11,311 nt of DNA from RBG-16-68-21 sp035286665 (GTDB taxonomy: Bacteria; Actinomycetota; Acidimicrobiia; Spongiisociales; UBA11373), in NCBI GenBank assembly GCA_035286665.1, contig DATECY010000162.1, forward strand, positions 1 to 11,311, given 5' to 3'. Below are positions 1-7,572 of the stretch, one piece after another. The translations under genes were made by a program, and so were the position numbers. Position 1 is the stretch's first letter. The number at the start of each line of letters is the position of its first letter. The notes under the pieces were generated by a model, which was not told where the DNA came from, ran no database searches, and saw only the letters and a program-made list of their open reading frames with translations.

Positions 1-914
1 CAGGGGTCCTGGATGGCGACCCGTCTCCCGGTCGGTGCGACCGTGGGGAGTCGACCTTCGGCGATCGCTCTCGCCACGAGGACGACGGCGTCCATTGCCC
101 TTGAGGCAAAGGCATCGCCGTCGGTGATGAGGTGGCCGTACCCGGCGAGGTGGGCCGAGCAGCCGGCGGCGTCGGCCACGACGATGTCGACGTCGGCAAA
201 TGCCGCGACGTTGCACGACGCGAGCAGGACCGCATCATCGGTGGCCCCATCGTGGGCGGCGAGGGCCCCGCAACAGGTCTGCTCCTCCGGCACCACGACC
301 CGGTATCCGGCCCGGGTGAGCACCGCGATCGTCGCCTCATGCACCCCGGTGAACCATGGGTCCATCACACACCCGCTGAGCAGGCCGACGGTCGCCACCG
401 GCTTCGAGGCGGGGTCGACCCGCCGCCCGAGCACGCTGCGCCGGCGCAGGGGCAGACGCCTCATGCCCCTCAGACCGGCACGAAACCTTCGGGGAAACCA
501 TCGGTCGCCGCCGATCCGTTGAGCGAGAGCGGCGCCGAGCGTCCCGGCGCGCACCACGCGCCGACGGGCCAACCAATGCCCTGCCACCCGACGCCGAAGC
601 CGGCCCTTCCCGGGGAACGCGGCGACCACCTCGGCACGGGCCCCTTCCATCGCACGGCCGAAGGGGACCAGTGACGGACACGCGGCTTCGCACGCCCGGC
701 ACTGCAGGCAGAACCCCATCACTTCCGCAAACGCTTCGTCCAGTGGAAGGGTCCCCGCCGCCACCAACGACATCGCATTGAGCCGTCCCCGCGGCGACGC
801 GGTCTCGTCGCCGGTCAGTCGGAATGTGGGGCAATGCGGAAGGCACAGGCCGCATTCGACACACGCCGCCAGCTCAGCCGGCGTCGGTGCCCATCGCGTC
901 TGCCAGGTGGTCAT
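1..914 (-). CDS. glcF: Glycolate oxidase iron-sulfur subunit GlcF (partial, 3' end beyond the left edge)
   Basis: This gene encodes the electron-transfer subunit of the membrane-associated glycolate oxidase complex. It passes electrons from the GlcD/GlcE flavin subunits towards the respiratory chain. Only 304 codons are inside the window; E. coli GlcF is about 407 residues, so roughly the last quarter is missing. The N-terminal part carries two 4Fe-4S motifs, CxxCxxCxxxCP, at Cys18/21/24/28 and Cys69/72/75/79. These are followed by cysteine-rich CCG-type signatures: GCVMD near residues 181-185, QTCCGA at 212-217 and DAAGC at 248-252. The start is the ATG at 914-912, whose first bases overlap the glcE stop (ATGA), so the two genes are translationally coupled. 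A GGGGGA stretch just upstream could serve as ribosome binding site. Related iron-sulfur subunits occur in lactate-utilisation (LutA/LldE) and glycerol-3-phosphate dehydrogenase (GlpC) systems. The preceding glcD and glcE make GlcF the best reading. Confidence 0.92.
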   Translation of the reverse strand, partial: MTTWQTRWAPTPAELAACVECGLCLPHCPTFRLTGDETASPRGRLNAMSLVAAGTLPLDEAFAEVMGFCLQCRACEAACPSLVPFGRAMEGARAEVVAAFPGKGRLRRRVAGHWLARRRVVRAGTLGAALAQRIGGDRWFPRRFRAGLRGMRRLPLRRRSVLGRRVDPASKPVATVGLLSGCVMDPWFTGVHEATIAVLTRAGYRVVVPEEQTCCGALAAHDGATDDAVLLASCNVAAFADVDIVVADAAGCSAHLAGYGHLITDGDAFASRAMDAVVLVARAIAEGRLPTVAPTGRRVAIQDP

Positions 915-2023
915 CGGTCCCCCGGCATGCGACCGGGGACCATCACCCCGACCGGATCGAACGCCGCCCGGATCTTCCCCTGCAGCGGTACCGACGGGGG
1001 TGGCGTCCCCCAGGGGTCGAAGCCATGATCACCAGGAGCGGTCATCACGACCACCGCTCCCCCGAGCCCCTCGGCCCACGAGCGGAGCGACGCCACGGTC
1101 TCGAGATCGGCGGGATTCAGCGAGGCACGCACTTCGCCGACACCATGAGCGGCCACGAAGTCGCAGGCAGGAGGCAGGCGACGCACCGCCTCGGAGGTCG
1201 ACGCGGGCGGCACGCGAATCGACACGACGAAGGAGCCTTCCGGGTCGGCCGGCCAGTGCACACCCGACTCGGTGGTCCCGCCGAGCGCCGACGCCTGGGC
1301 TTCGACCTCGGCCTCCGTCCCGCTCAGGTACACGACGGTTCCGGCCGGCGTCTCCAGCACGGCAAGCGGGTGGTAGGCGGTCCCGATCGCGGATGAGACG
1401 TCGGACACCTGCACCATCGCCGACGCCGCCGGGGTCGGCAGCAGTTTGAGCGACACCGAACAGATCACGCCGAGCGACCCGAACGACCCGGTCACCAACC
1501 GCGGGAGGTCGTACCCGGTGACGTTCTTGACGAGCCGCGCTCCTCCCCTCACCACGCGTCCGTCGCCGGTGGCGAGCACCACTTCGATCACGCGATCGCG
1601 GGTCGGTCCGTACCGGAGACGACGCCACCCCGACGACCCGGTGGCGACGACACCGCCCACGGTGGCGTCCCCAGGAGACTCGGGCAGCAGCGCGGTCTGA
1701 CGGCGAACCGCCAGCGCCGCCTCGAGGGATGCCACGGTGACACCCGCACCGACGGTGACGGTGAGATCGGCGGTGTCGTCGCTCGATCCGCCGAGACCGG
1801 AGGTGACGAGCAGCAGGTCCGGCTCGACCCTGCCGCCGATGCCCTGGTGACTCCCACCACCCCAGGGGAGCACCGAGATCCGGTGTTCGGAAGCGACGTC
1901 GAGGACGCGGGCGCACTCCTCGGCGGTGGTGGGAGCGAGCGTGAAATCGGCGGCGGGAGCGCCCGGCACCTCTGCGGTGATCCGACCGAACAGGCGGGCG
2001 ACGGTCGAACGGAGCCCGGTCAC
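911..2023 (-). CDS. glcE: Glycolate oxidase FAD-binding subunit GlcE
   Basis: This is the second flavin subunit of glycolate oxidase. It belongs to the same PCMH-type FAD-binding fold as GlcD but is shorter (370 residues; E. coli GlcE is about 350). The FAD-binding region is visible as LPWGGGSHQG at residues 52-61, PGDATVGGVVATG at 117-129, and the highly typical KNVTGYDLPRLVTGSFGSLG at 166-185. The C-terminal half is poorly conserved, as usual for GlcE, and ends with a proline-rich stretch and GVMVPGRM near the C terminus. The start is GTG at 2023-2021, where GTGA fuses the glcD stop and the glcE start. The stop overlaps the glcF start in the same four-base manner. It acts with GlcD and GlcF and is not expected to be active alone. 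The alternative is a generic FAD-linked oxidase, which the D-E-F gene order argues against. Confidence 0.93.
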   Translation of the reverse strand: MTGLRSTVARLFGRITAEVPGAPAADFTLAPTTAEECARVLDVASEHRISVLPWGGGSHQGIGGRVEPDLLLVTSGLGGSSDDTADLTVTVGAGVTVASLEAALAVRRQTALLPESPGDATVGGVVATGSSGWRRLRYGPTRDRVIEVVLATGDGRVVRGGARLVKNVTGYDLPRLVTGSFGSLGVICSVSLKLLPTPAASAMVQVSDVSSAIGTAYHPLAVLETPAGTVVYLSGTEAEVEAQASALGGTTESGVHWPADPEGSFVVSIRVPPASTSEAVRRLPPACDFVAAHGVGEVRASLNPADLETVASLRSWAEGLGGAVVVMTAPGDHGFDPWGTPPPSVPLQGKIRAAFDPVGVMVPGRMPGDR

Positions 2024-3450
2024 GCCCAGACCCCGTCGGGCACCGGTCGTCCGTAGTCGAAGCAGCGTGACCCTGCGGGAAGCATCGCCCCCGGGTTGAA
2101 CAGGTGCTCCGGGTCGAACGCCTCTCGCAGGCGCGCCTGGGCGTCGAGATCCACTGGAGAGAACACGAGGGGCATGAGGTCCCGCTTCTCGAGGCCGATC
2201 CCGTGCTCACCCGACAGCGTCCCTCCGAGCCGAATCGACATCTCGACGATCTCTTCTGCGGCGTGCTTCACCAACTCCAGTTGACCTGCGACGGACCCGT
2301 CGTAGACGATCTGTGGATGGAGGTTGCCGTCGCCGGCATGGACGACGTTCATGATGAGCAGGTCGTTGCGCTCGGCGATCTCGTAGATGCCTTCTAGTGC
2401 CTCGACGAGTCGGGGACGAGGGATCACCGTGTCATGCAGGTAGTAGTCGGGAGCGATCTGCGCGATCGCACCAAACGCCGACTTGCGGGCTTTCCACAGC
2501 AGCGCCCGCTCGGGTTCGTCGGCGGCGATGCGCACCTCCGTCGCGCCGTGGCGCCGGCCGATCTCGGCGATCGAGTCGACCTCGGCGATGACGCCTGCCG
2601 GATGCCCTGACACCTCGGCGAGTAGCGCCGCAGCAGATTCGACCGGGAGCCCGGCGTGGACGAAGTTCTCGACCGCCCTGAGCATGGGACGATCCATCAT
2701 CTCCAGCGCCGCCGGAAGGATCCCCGACGCGATCACCTCGGATACGGTCGCCGCCGCACCCGACACCTCGGGGAACGCCATGAGCATCGTCTTGACCGCG
2801 GGCGGATTCCGCGTGAGCCGGACCAGGATCCTGGTGACCACGCCCAGGGTCCCCTCCGAGCCGACGACCACACCGCGCACGTCCAAGCCGATCGGGTCTG
2901 GGGCGGCTCCTCCCACGACGACGACCTCCCCGGCGGCGTCGACGAACTCGAGGGCGAGGATGTGGTTCACCGTGGAGCCCTCGGCGAGACAGTGGGGACC
3001 ACCGCTGTTGCACGCGACGTTCCCGCCGAGCGTGCAGGCCGCCTGCGACGACGGGTCGGGTGCGAAGTGCAGGCCGAGCGGAGCGGTCCGGCGCGAGAGA
3101 TCCAGATTGATCACCCCGGGACCGACCCAGGCCGTCTGGTTGGCCGCATCGACCTCCACGGTGTCCATTCGGGTGGTGACGATGAGCACCGCCGGCTGAG
3201 AGGGCACCGCCCCTCCGGCGAGTCCGGTCCCCGCACCACGCACCACCACGGGGATCCGGTGCCGGGCGGCGATCCTCACCACGTCGGAGACCTGGGCGGC
3301 GTCGGTGGGAAACGTTATCGCCACCACCTCGCCGCGGGTGACGCCGGCATCCTTGGAGAACAATCGCTTGTCGAGTGGCGCCGCCTTCACCGCTCCGGCG
3401 CCGAGCGCTGTCACGAGGTCTCCGACGAGCGGCGGCGGGGCAGGGCGCAT
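2020..3450 (-). CDS. glcD: Glycolate oxidase catalytic FAD subunit GlcD (2-hydroxyacid dehydrogenase)
   Basis: This is the catalytic flavoprotein that oxidises glycolate, or a related D-2-hydroxyacid, to the 2-oxoacid and hands electrons to the GlcE/GlcF partners. It has 476 residues (E. coli GlcD is about 499). The N-terminal PCMH FAD-binding domain shows VVRGAGTGLAGGAVPS at 69-84, PDPSSQAACTLGGNVACNSG at 131-150, and GVVVGSEGTLGVVTRI at 193-208. The C-terminal FAD-oxidase domain shows the family signatures NVVHAGDGNLHP at 368-379 (metal/substrate histidines) and LSGEHGIGLEK at 412-422. FNPGAMLP lies near the end. The start is ATG 3450-3448. There is no good Shine-Dalgarno sequence, but a TANNNT element lies six bases upstream, so the operon may start with a leaderless transcript. 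D-lactate dehydrogenase and D-2-hydroxyglutarate dehydrogenase are close relatives. The glcE and glcF genes behind it favour glycolate, but the substrate is not proven by sequence. Confidence 0.94.
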   Translation of the reverse strand: MRPAPPPLVGDLVTALGAGAVKAAPLDKRLFSKDAGVTRGEVVAITFPTDAAQVSDVVRIAARHRIPVVVRGAGTGLAGGAVPSQPAVLIVTTRMDTVEVDAANQTAWVGPGVINLDLSRRTAPLGLHFAPDPSSQAACTLGGNVACNSGGPHCLAEGSTVNHILALEFVDAAGEVVVVGGAAPDPIGLDVRGVVVGSEGTLGVVTRILVRLTRNPPAVKTMLMAFPEVSGAAATVSEVIASGILPAALEMMDRPMLRAVENFVHAGLPVESAAALLAEVSGHPAGVIAEVDSIAEIGRRHGATEVRIAADEPERALLWKARKSAFGAIAQIAPDYYLHDTVIPRPRLVEALEGIYEIAERNDLLIMNVVHAGDGNLHPQIVYDGSVAGQLELVKHAAEEIVEMSIRLGGTLSGEHGIGLEKRDLMPLVFSPVDLDAQARLREAFDPEHLFNPGAMLPAGSRCFDYGRPVPDGVWA

Positions 3451-3456
3451 GATCGG

Positions 3457-3462
3457 AGCCTA
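3457..3462 (-). promoter_or_regulatory. Candidate leaderless -10 element for the glcDEF operon
   Basis: Read on the minus strand this is TAGGCT, matching the actinobacterial -10 pattern TANNNT. Exactly six bases (CCGATC) separate it from the glcD ATG, which would place the transcription start at or next to the A of the start codon. No ribosome binding site is visible at the usual distance, which agrees with a leaderless mRNA. No convincing -35 box was found. The call rests on pattern and spacing only. Confidence 0.4.
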
Positions 3463-3522
3463 CCGACGGCCTCCCCTGTCCCCGGCGGGTACGGGAGCGG
3501 GACGCCTCGGAGCCCCCGGGAC

Positions 3523-3528
3523 TACCGT
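3523..3528 (+). promoter_or_regulatory. Possible -10 element for the SARP/TPR regulator
   Basis: TACCGT fits TANNNT and ends nine bases before the regulator ATG at 3538. Transcription would begin a few bases upstream of, or at, the start codon. No ribosome binding site lies in the normal 5-10 base window, so a leaderless or nearly leaderless message is plausible. It shares an 87-bp intergenic space with the oppositely directed glcD promoter, so one bound regulator could influence both. The spacing is slightly long, and the call is weak. Confidence 0.25.
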
Positions 3529-3537
3529 GACCTGTCC

Positions 3538-6500
3538 ATGGGAACGCTTGAGATTCGCTTGCTCGGAGGCTTCGAACTCGGGCGGGGCGGGAGGGTCCTC
3601 GACCAACTCCCGTTGCGTGCCGCCCGCTCGCTGTTCGCCTACCTCGTCCTCAACCGCGAGCGCGCCCACACCCGCGACCTCCTCGCCGGCACCTTCTGGC
3701 CGGACTTCGACGAGTCGCGTGCGCGACGTCGGCTCAGCCAGGCGCTGTGGCAGGTGCAGACGACGATCGGCGAGAACGATGCCGACCGGTATCTCATCGG
3801 CACCCCCGACACGGTCCGATTCAATCCCGACGCCTCGTTCTGGCTCGACGTCGACGCGTTCGAGGCCGCCATCGACGGGGCGGGCCTGAGCGGGGGCCGC
3901 GCCGACGAGGGAGATCATCTCGCCCGCGCCGTAGACCTCTATCGAGGTGACCTCCTCGCCGGCTTCTACGACGACTGGCTCTTCCCCGACCAGGACCGGC
4001 TGCGCAGCCGGTTCCTCGGCGCGATCGAACGGCTCGCCGAGATCGCCATGGCCAAGGGTGACTACGAAGCGGCGTTCGTCACCGCCAAACGGCTCGCCCA
4101 GGAGGACGAGTTCGATGAGGAGTCCCACCGCAGGGTGATGCGGATCGCCGTGCTCCTCGGCCGACACAACGACGCCATCCGGCAGTTCGAGGAGTGTCGC
4201 CGGGTCCTCGCCGAGGAGCTGGGCAGCAGCCCCTCGCCGGAGACCGTCGGTCTGTACGAAGCCACCCTCGCCGACCGGGCCGGCGGCGGCAGGGCGTCGC
4301 CGAACCACGAGGAGTCGCCACTGTTCGGGACGACCGAACCGCCCCCGTTCGTCGGCAGGGAAGCCGAGCGCTCCCGCCTGGCACAGCGCCTCGACGAGGT
4401 TCTCGACGGCAAGGGTGGGGTGGTGCTGGTCGAGGGCGAGTCGGGTGTCGGCAAGACCCGACTTCTCTCCGAGATGGTCCAGGACGCCCGGTGGCGGGGC
4501 ATGGACGTGCTCTGGGGCCGATCGATGCCGAGCGGAGGTCAGCCGTACGGACCGCTCGCCGGCGCCCTCGCCGACGTCACCGGGCTGCGAGCCCGCCAAC
4601 TCGTCAACCGCCTCGAGCCGATGTGGGCCGAGGTGCTGGCACCGCTGACACCTGCGCTCGGCGGCAAGACCTCGCAGAACCAGGCCCCACAGGTACGGCG
4701 GGCCGACGAACAGGCCCGGATGAGGGAGGCCATCGTGGTGGCCTTCCGCGGTCTCGCCGAGATCGGCGCCACTCTGGTCGTGCTCGAAGACGTCCACTGG
4801 GCGGACGAGGACACGATCCAGGCGCTCACACACATAGCGGGACGGATCGCCGACCATCGCATCCTGTTCGCCGTGTCCTACCGGCACGCCGAGGCGCGAG
4901 AGCGGACGGAAGTGTGGCAACTGCTCCGCGAGCTCGACCGGATGCCACATTGCGAGCGGGTGTCCCTCGCCGCCTACTCACCCGCTCAGACCGAGGAGCT
5001 GATCCGCCGCAGCCTCGCCCTCCCCGAGGTCAGCCGTGAGTTCTCCGAGCGGTTGCACCGCGAGACCGGCGGCATCCCGCTGTTCATCGTGGAGACCCTG
5101 CGCGCCCTCTACGAGAAGGACGGGCTCGACGAGGCAGAGGTCACGCTCGAGGAACCGCCCTCGCCGCGGGACCGCCTCCCGGTGACGCCGACCGTCCACG
5201 CCCTGATCAGGCACCGCCTCGACGGTCTCGACGCCGCTTCCCACAAGACACTCGAGTTGGTCGCGGTCCATGACGGTGACCTCCTCCTCGAAGAGGTGGT
5301 CACCGGCTCCGAGTTGGAGGACCAGGCCGCACTCGCCGCTCTCGACGACCTGGTGCGGAGGCGCCTCGTCACCACCCGGGACGGCGAGTTCGCGGTGGGA
5401 CATGAACTGATGCGACGCGTGGTGTACGACGACCTGCCCCTCTCTCGACGGCTCGACCTCCATCGCAGGGTGGCACTGGCCATCGAGGCGCAACGTCCTG
5501 ACGAAGTGGAGTTGCTCGCTCACCACTTCGTCACCGCCCGGATTCCTGATCGGGCCGCCGACTACCTCGAGCAGGCAGCCCAACGGGCGATGGCCGTCCA
5601 TGCCTACGACACCGCCGCGCTCCACCTCGATCGGGCCTCGGCCATGCTCGATGAGATCAGCGCTCCCAACCACCGAAGGTTCGGCGTGTCTGCGCTCCAT
5701 GAGGAGGTGCTCGACGTGCTCGGCCGCCGCGACGAGCAGGACCACGTCATCAGGAGACTGGAACGGTTCGCCGACTCCACCCAGCGGGGAGACGTCCATC
5801 GACGTCGCGCCTGGTGGCTCGCCCACCAGGATCGCTTTCCCGATGCCGAGGCGGAGGCCGGCGAGGCGCTCGCCCTGGCCAAGGCGTCGGGTGATCCGGG
5901 GGCGACGATCTCCGCCCTCACCGCGCTCGGCATGATCGCCTGCTTCGGTGGTCGCGCTACGGAAGGTGTTGCCTTCCTCGAAGAGGCCGCCGATTTCCGC
6001 GGCACCGATCGACACCAGGAAGCCGACGCTCGCAACGCCCTCGGCCAGAACCTCATCGACCTGCAACGGTTCGGTCAGGCCGAGTCACAACTGCTCGCCG
6101 CTCTCGCCCTCTACGGGGACCTCGAAGACGCCCGAGGCCAGGCCGAAGTCCTCGGCATGCTCGGCACCCTCCGCATGGAGCGCGGCGAGCCCGAGAGCGC
6201 CGAGAAGGACTTCCTCCGGGCGACCGAGATCTCCCGCGCCATCGGGTACCGCCACGGGGAGGCGGTGTACGAGATGAACCTGGGGATCCTCTACGTGATC
6301 ACCAACCGCCTCGGATCGGCCTTGGAGTCGTTCGACTCCGCAGCCGCCACCTACGAGGCGATGGGCAACCAACGGGGCCTGGCCCTCGTCCAATCCAACG
6401 CAGCATGGCTGTGGCATGACCGCCTTGGGGCAGATGACCGCGCCGAACAGGGGATCACGGAAGCTCAACTTGTGTACGAGGAAATCGGTGATGATCGAGG

Positions 6501-7377
6501 CGTTGCTCAATGCCTGGGGATGCTCGGCAGCATCCACGCCAAGCGAGGACAGGCGGAGGCAGCTTGGAAGCGCTTCTCAGACGGACTAGCGCTCGCTCAA
6601 CGCGCAGAAGACCATTGGCTCTCCGCACAGATTCTTCGCGAGTTCGCTTCGTCTGAACTGCAAGCAGGACTCCTAACCGAGGCGCTCGGTCATGCGAAGG
6701 ACGCAGAGCAGATCTGCAACGCGGTTGGCATGGACGACCTGGCCATCGGAATCCGCGCGCTGAAAGGCCGAATTCTGCTGAAACTCCATCGACCGGAAGA
6801 GGCACTTGAGGAGACATCGCGGGCGACAGCGGCAATGCGGCCCGGGGTCGAGTTGGCACATCTCATCCACTACGCCCACGGACTCGCCCTGGATACAGCT
6901 GGTCAGTACGGCGCAAGCCATGAGCAATTCGAGCAGGCCTACGAAGTCCTGCAGGCAATCGTCTCGGATGTTGGGGAGGATGCGCGCCAGCAAATCCTCG
7001 ACAACGTGCCCGACTACAGGGACATCATCGACTGGTGGCGGGAGAGGAAGCCCGAGATCATGGTTGTGGACTTGCCGTCAGCGGGCGCGCCCACGGGCCG
7101 ATCCCTCCGACCGGATGAATATGTGCGGGTGGAGTGGACGGTCAGCCAACCATCGGATCTTGACATCGCCGACAAGGTCGCCCGCAGGCACCACCGCATT
7201 CTCAGGCTCTTGGATGAGGCCGCAGAACAACACGTATCACCGACAGTCGTTGCGCTCGCCGCTGCACTCGACATCAGCGGAGCGACCGTGCGGCGCGACC
7301 TCCAACATCTCCGAAGCAAGGGAAACCGCGTCGTCACTCGAGGTAGTCGTGATACCACTGCAGCTGTTGAGCGCTAG
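3538..7377 (+). CDS. Large SARP/AfsR-like regulator: winged helix + BTAD + LuxR-type ATPase + TPR array + C-terminal DeoR-like HTH
   Basis: This is a predicted cytoplasmic transcriptional regulator of 1279 residues that uses ATP and probably senses a ligand or partner through its TPRs. Domains in order: OmpR/SARP-type winged helix at about 1-95 (starts MGTLEIRLLGGFELGRGG, with the RARRRLSQALWQVQ helix at 61-74); BTAD at about 100-245 (YRGDLLAGFYDDWLFPDQDR at 135-154); AAA/STAND-like ATPase from about 270, opened by PPPFVGREAER, with Walker A GESGVGKT at 300-307 and Walker B LVVLEDVHWAD at 413-423; helical region to about 680; roughly nine TPR-like units at about 770-1140; and a DeoR-like HTH at about 1234-1269 (LDISGATVRRDLQHLRSKG). 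The ATG at 3538 is chosen because the domain homology begins exactly there. The frame stays open upstream, but that stretch is antisense to glcD and is not protein-like. The last quarter is lower in GC than the rest. The ligand and target genes are unknown. No transmembrane segment is seen. Confidence 0.88.
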   Translation: MGTLEIRLLGGFELGRGGRVLDQLPLRAARSLFAYLVLNRERAHTRDLLAGTFWPDFDESRARRRLSQALWQVQTTIGENDADRYLIGTPDTVRFNPDASFWLDVDAFEAAIDGAGLSGGRADEGDHLARAVDLYRGDLLAGFYDDWLFPDQDRLRSRFLGAIERLAEIAMAKGDYEAAFVTAKRLAQEDEFDEESHRRVMRIAVLLGRHNDAIRQFEECRRVLAEELGSSPSPETVGLYEATLADRAGGGRASPNHEESPLFGTTEPPPFVGREAERSRLAQRLDEVLDGKGGVVLVEGESGVGKTRLLSEMVQDARWRGMDVLWGRSMPSGGQPYGPLAGALADVTGLRARQLVNRLEPMWAEVLAPLTPALGGKTSQNQAPQVRRADEQARMREAIVVAFRGLAEIGATLVVLEDVHWADEDTIQALTHIAGRIADHRILFAVSYRHAEARERTEVWQLLRELDRMPHCERVSLAAYSPAQTEELIRRSLALPEVSREFSERLHRETGGIPLFIVETLRALYEKDGLDEAEVTLEEPPSPRDRLPVTPTVHALIRHRLDGLDAASHKTLELVAVHDGDLLLEEVVTGSELEDQAALAALDDLVRRRLVTTRDGEFAVGHELMRRVVYDDLPLSRRLDLHRRVALAIEAQRPDEVELLAHHFVTARIPDRAADYLEQAAQRAMAVHAYDTAALHLDRASAMLDEISAPNHRRFGVSALHEEVLDVLGRRDEQDHVIRRLERFADSTQRGDVHRRRAWWLAHQDRFPDAEAEAGEALALAKASGDPGATISALTALGMIACFGGRATEGVAFLEEAADFRGTDRHQEADARNALGQNLIDLQRFGQAESQLLAALALYGDLEDARGQAEVLGMLGTLRMERGEPESAEKDFLRATEISRAIGYRHGEAVYEMNLGILYVITNRLGSALESFDSAAATYEAMGNQRGLALVQSNAAWLWHDRLGADDRAEQGITEAQLVYEEIGDDRGVAQCLGMLGSIHAKRGQAEAAWKRFSDGLALAQRAEDHWLSAQILREFASSELQAGLLTEALGHAKDAEQICNAVGMDDLAIGIRALKGRILLKLHRPEEALEETSRATAAMRPGVELAHLIHYAHGLALDTAGQYGASHEQFEQAYEVLQAIVSDVGEDARQQILDNVPDYRDIIDWWRERKPEIMVVDLPSAGAPTGRSLRPDEYVRVEWTVSQPSDLDIADKVARRHHRILRLLDEAAEQHVSPTVVALAAALDISGATVRRDLQHLRSKGNRVVTRGSRDTTAAVER

Positions 7378-7411
7378 GTGGTTCGTCGCACCACACGAAA
7401 CCTTTAGATAC

Positions 7412-7427
7412 TGCCGAGAGATGCCGA
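7412..7427 (+). repeat. Tandem TGCCGA direct repeat in the leader of the small peptide gene
   Basis: TGCCGA occurs at 7412-7417 and again at 7422-7427, a start-to-start distance of 10 bp (about one helical turn). It lies between the regulator stop and the small secreted-peptide gene. SARP proteins bind short direct repeats spaced about one turn apart near target promoters, so this could be an operator, but only six bases repeat. A GATACT at 7407-7412 resembles a -10 box at four of six positions, with no clear -35. Chance is a real alternative. Confidence 0.2.
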
Positions 7428-7457
7428 TCCGATCCTCCTGACAGCAACCCCGCTGAT

Positions 7458-7463
7458 GGAGGA
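7458..7463 (+). promoter_or_regulatory. Strong ribosome binding site for the 31-codon peptide gene
   Basis: GGAGGA stands six bases before the ATG at 7470. It is the best Shine-Dalgarno match seen in front of any gene in this window except perhaps the one inside hyuA that serves hyuB. It is the main reason to treat the tiny reading frame behind it as a real gene rather than chance. Confidence 0.65.
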
Positions 7464-7469
7464 CATCGA

Positions 7470-7565
7470 ATGCGTAAGCGACTCGTCGTACTTGCCCTGA
7501 CGGTCGGCACTTTCATGGCTCTTTGGATCCAGCCGGCCTTCGCGATCCTTCGTCCCGGCCACTGA
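7470..7565 (+). CDS. Small exported peptide (31 aa), candidate propeptide of a signalling hexapeptide
   Basis: This unrecognised small gene lies 92 bases behind the TPR regulator on the same strand. The product has the shape of a Sec signal peptide: a basic start (MRKR), a hydrophobic core from L5 to I20 (LVVLALTVGTFMALWI), then QP and the signal-peptidase I pattern A23-F24-A25. Cleavage after A25 would leave only ILRPGH (residues 26-31) before the TGA. There is no lipobox cysteine. A near-ideal ribosome binding site precedes it. The position right behind a TPR regulator recalls Rap/Phr, PlcR/PapR and NprR/NprX pairs, where the regulator is followed by a secreted propeptide whose C-terminal 5-10 residues are the signal. 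It also recalls afsS behind afsR in Streptomyces, although AfsS is not exported. Alternatives are a translated leader, the remnant of a decayed secreted protein, or chance. That the frame is expressed is an inference; the pheromone role is a hypothesis. Confidence 0.6.
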   Translation: MRKRLVVLALTVGTFMALWIQPAFAILRPGH

Positions 7566-7572
7566 ACAGTTC

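Noticed and set aside
2656..3537. In-frame open extension of the regulator upstream of 3538
   Set aside because: It lies antisense to glcD, has the low-complexity H/R/G-rich composition of a shadow frame, and regulator homology begins exactly at the ATG at 3538.
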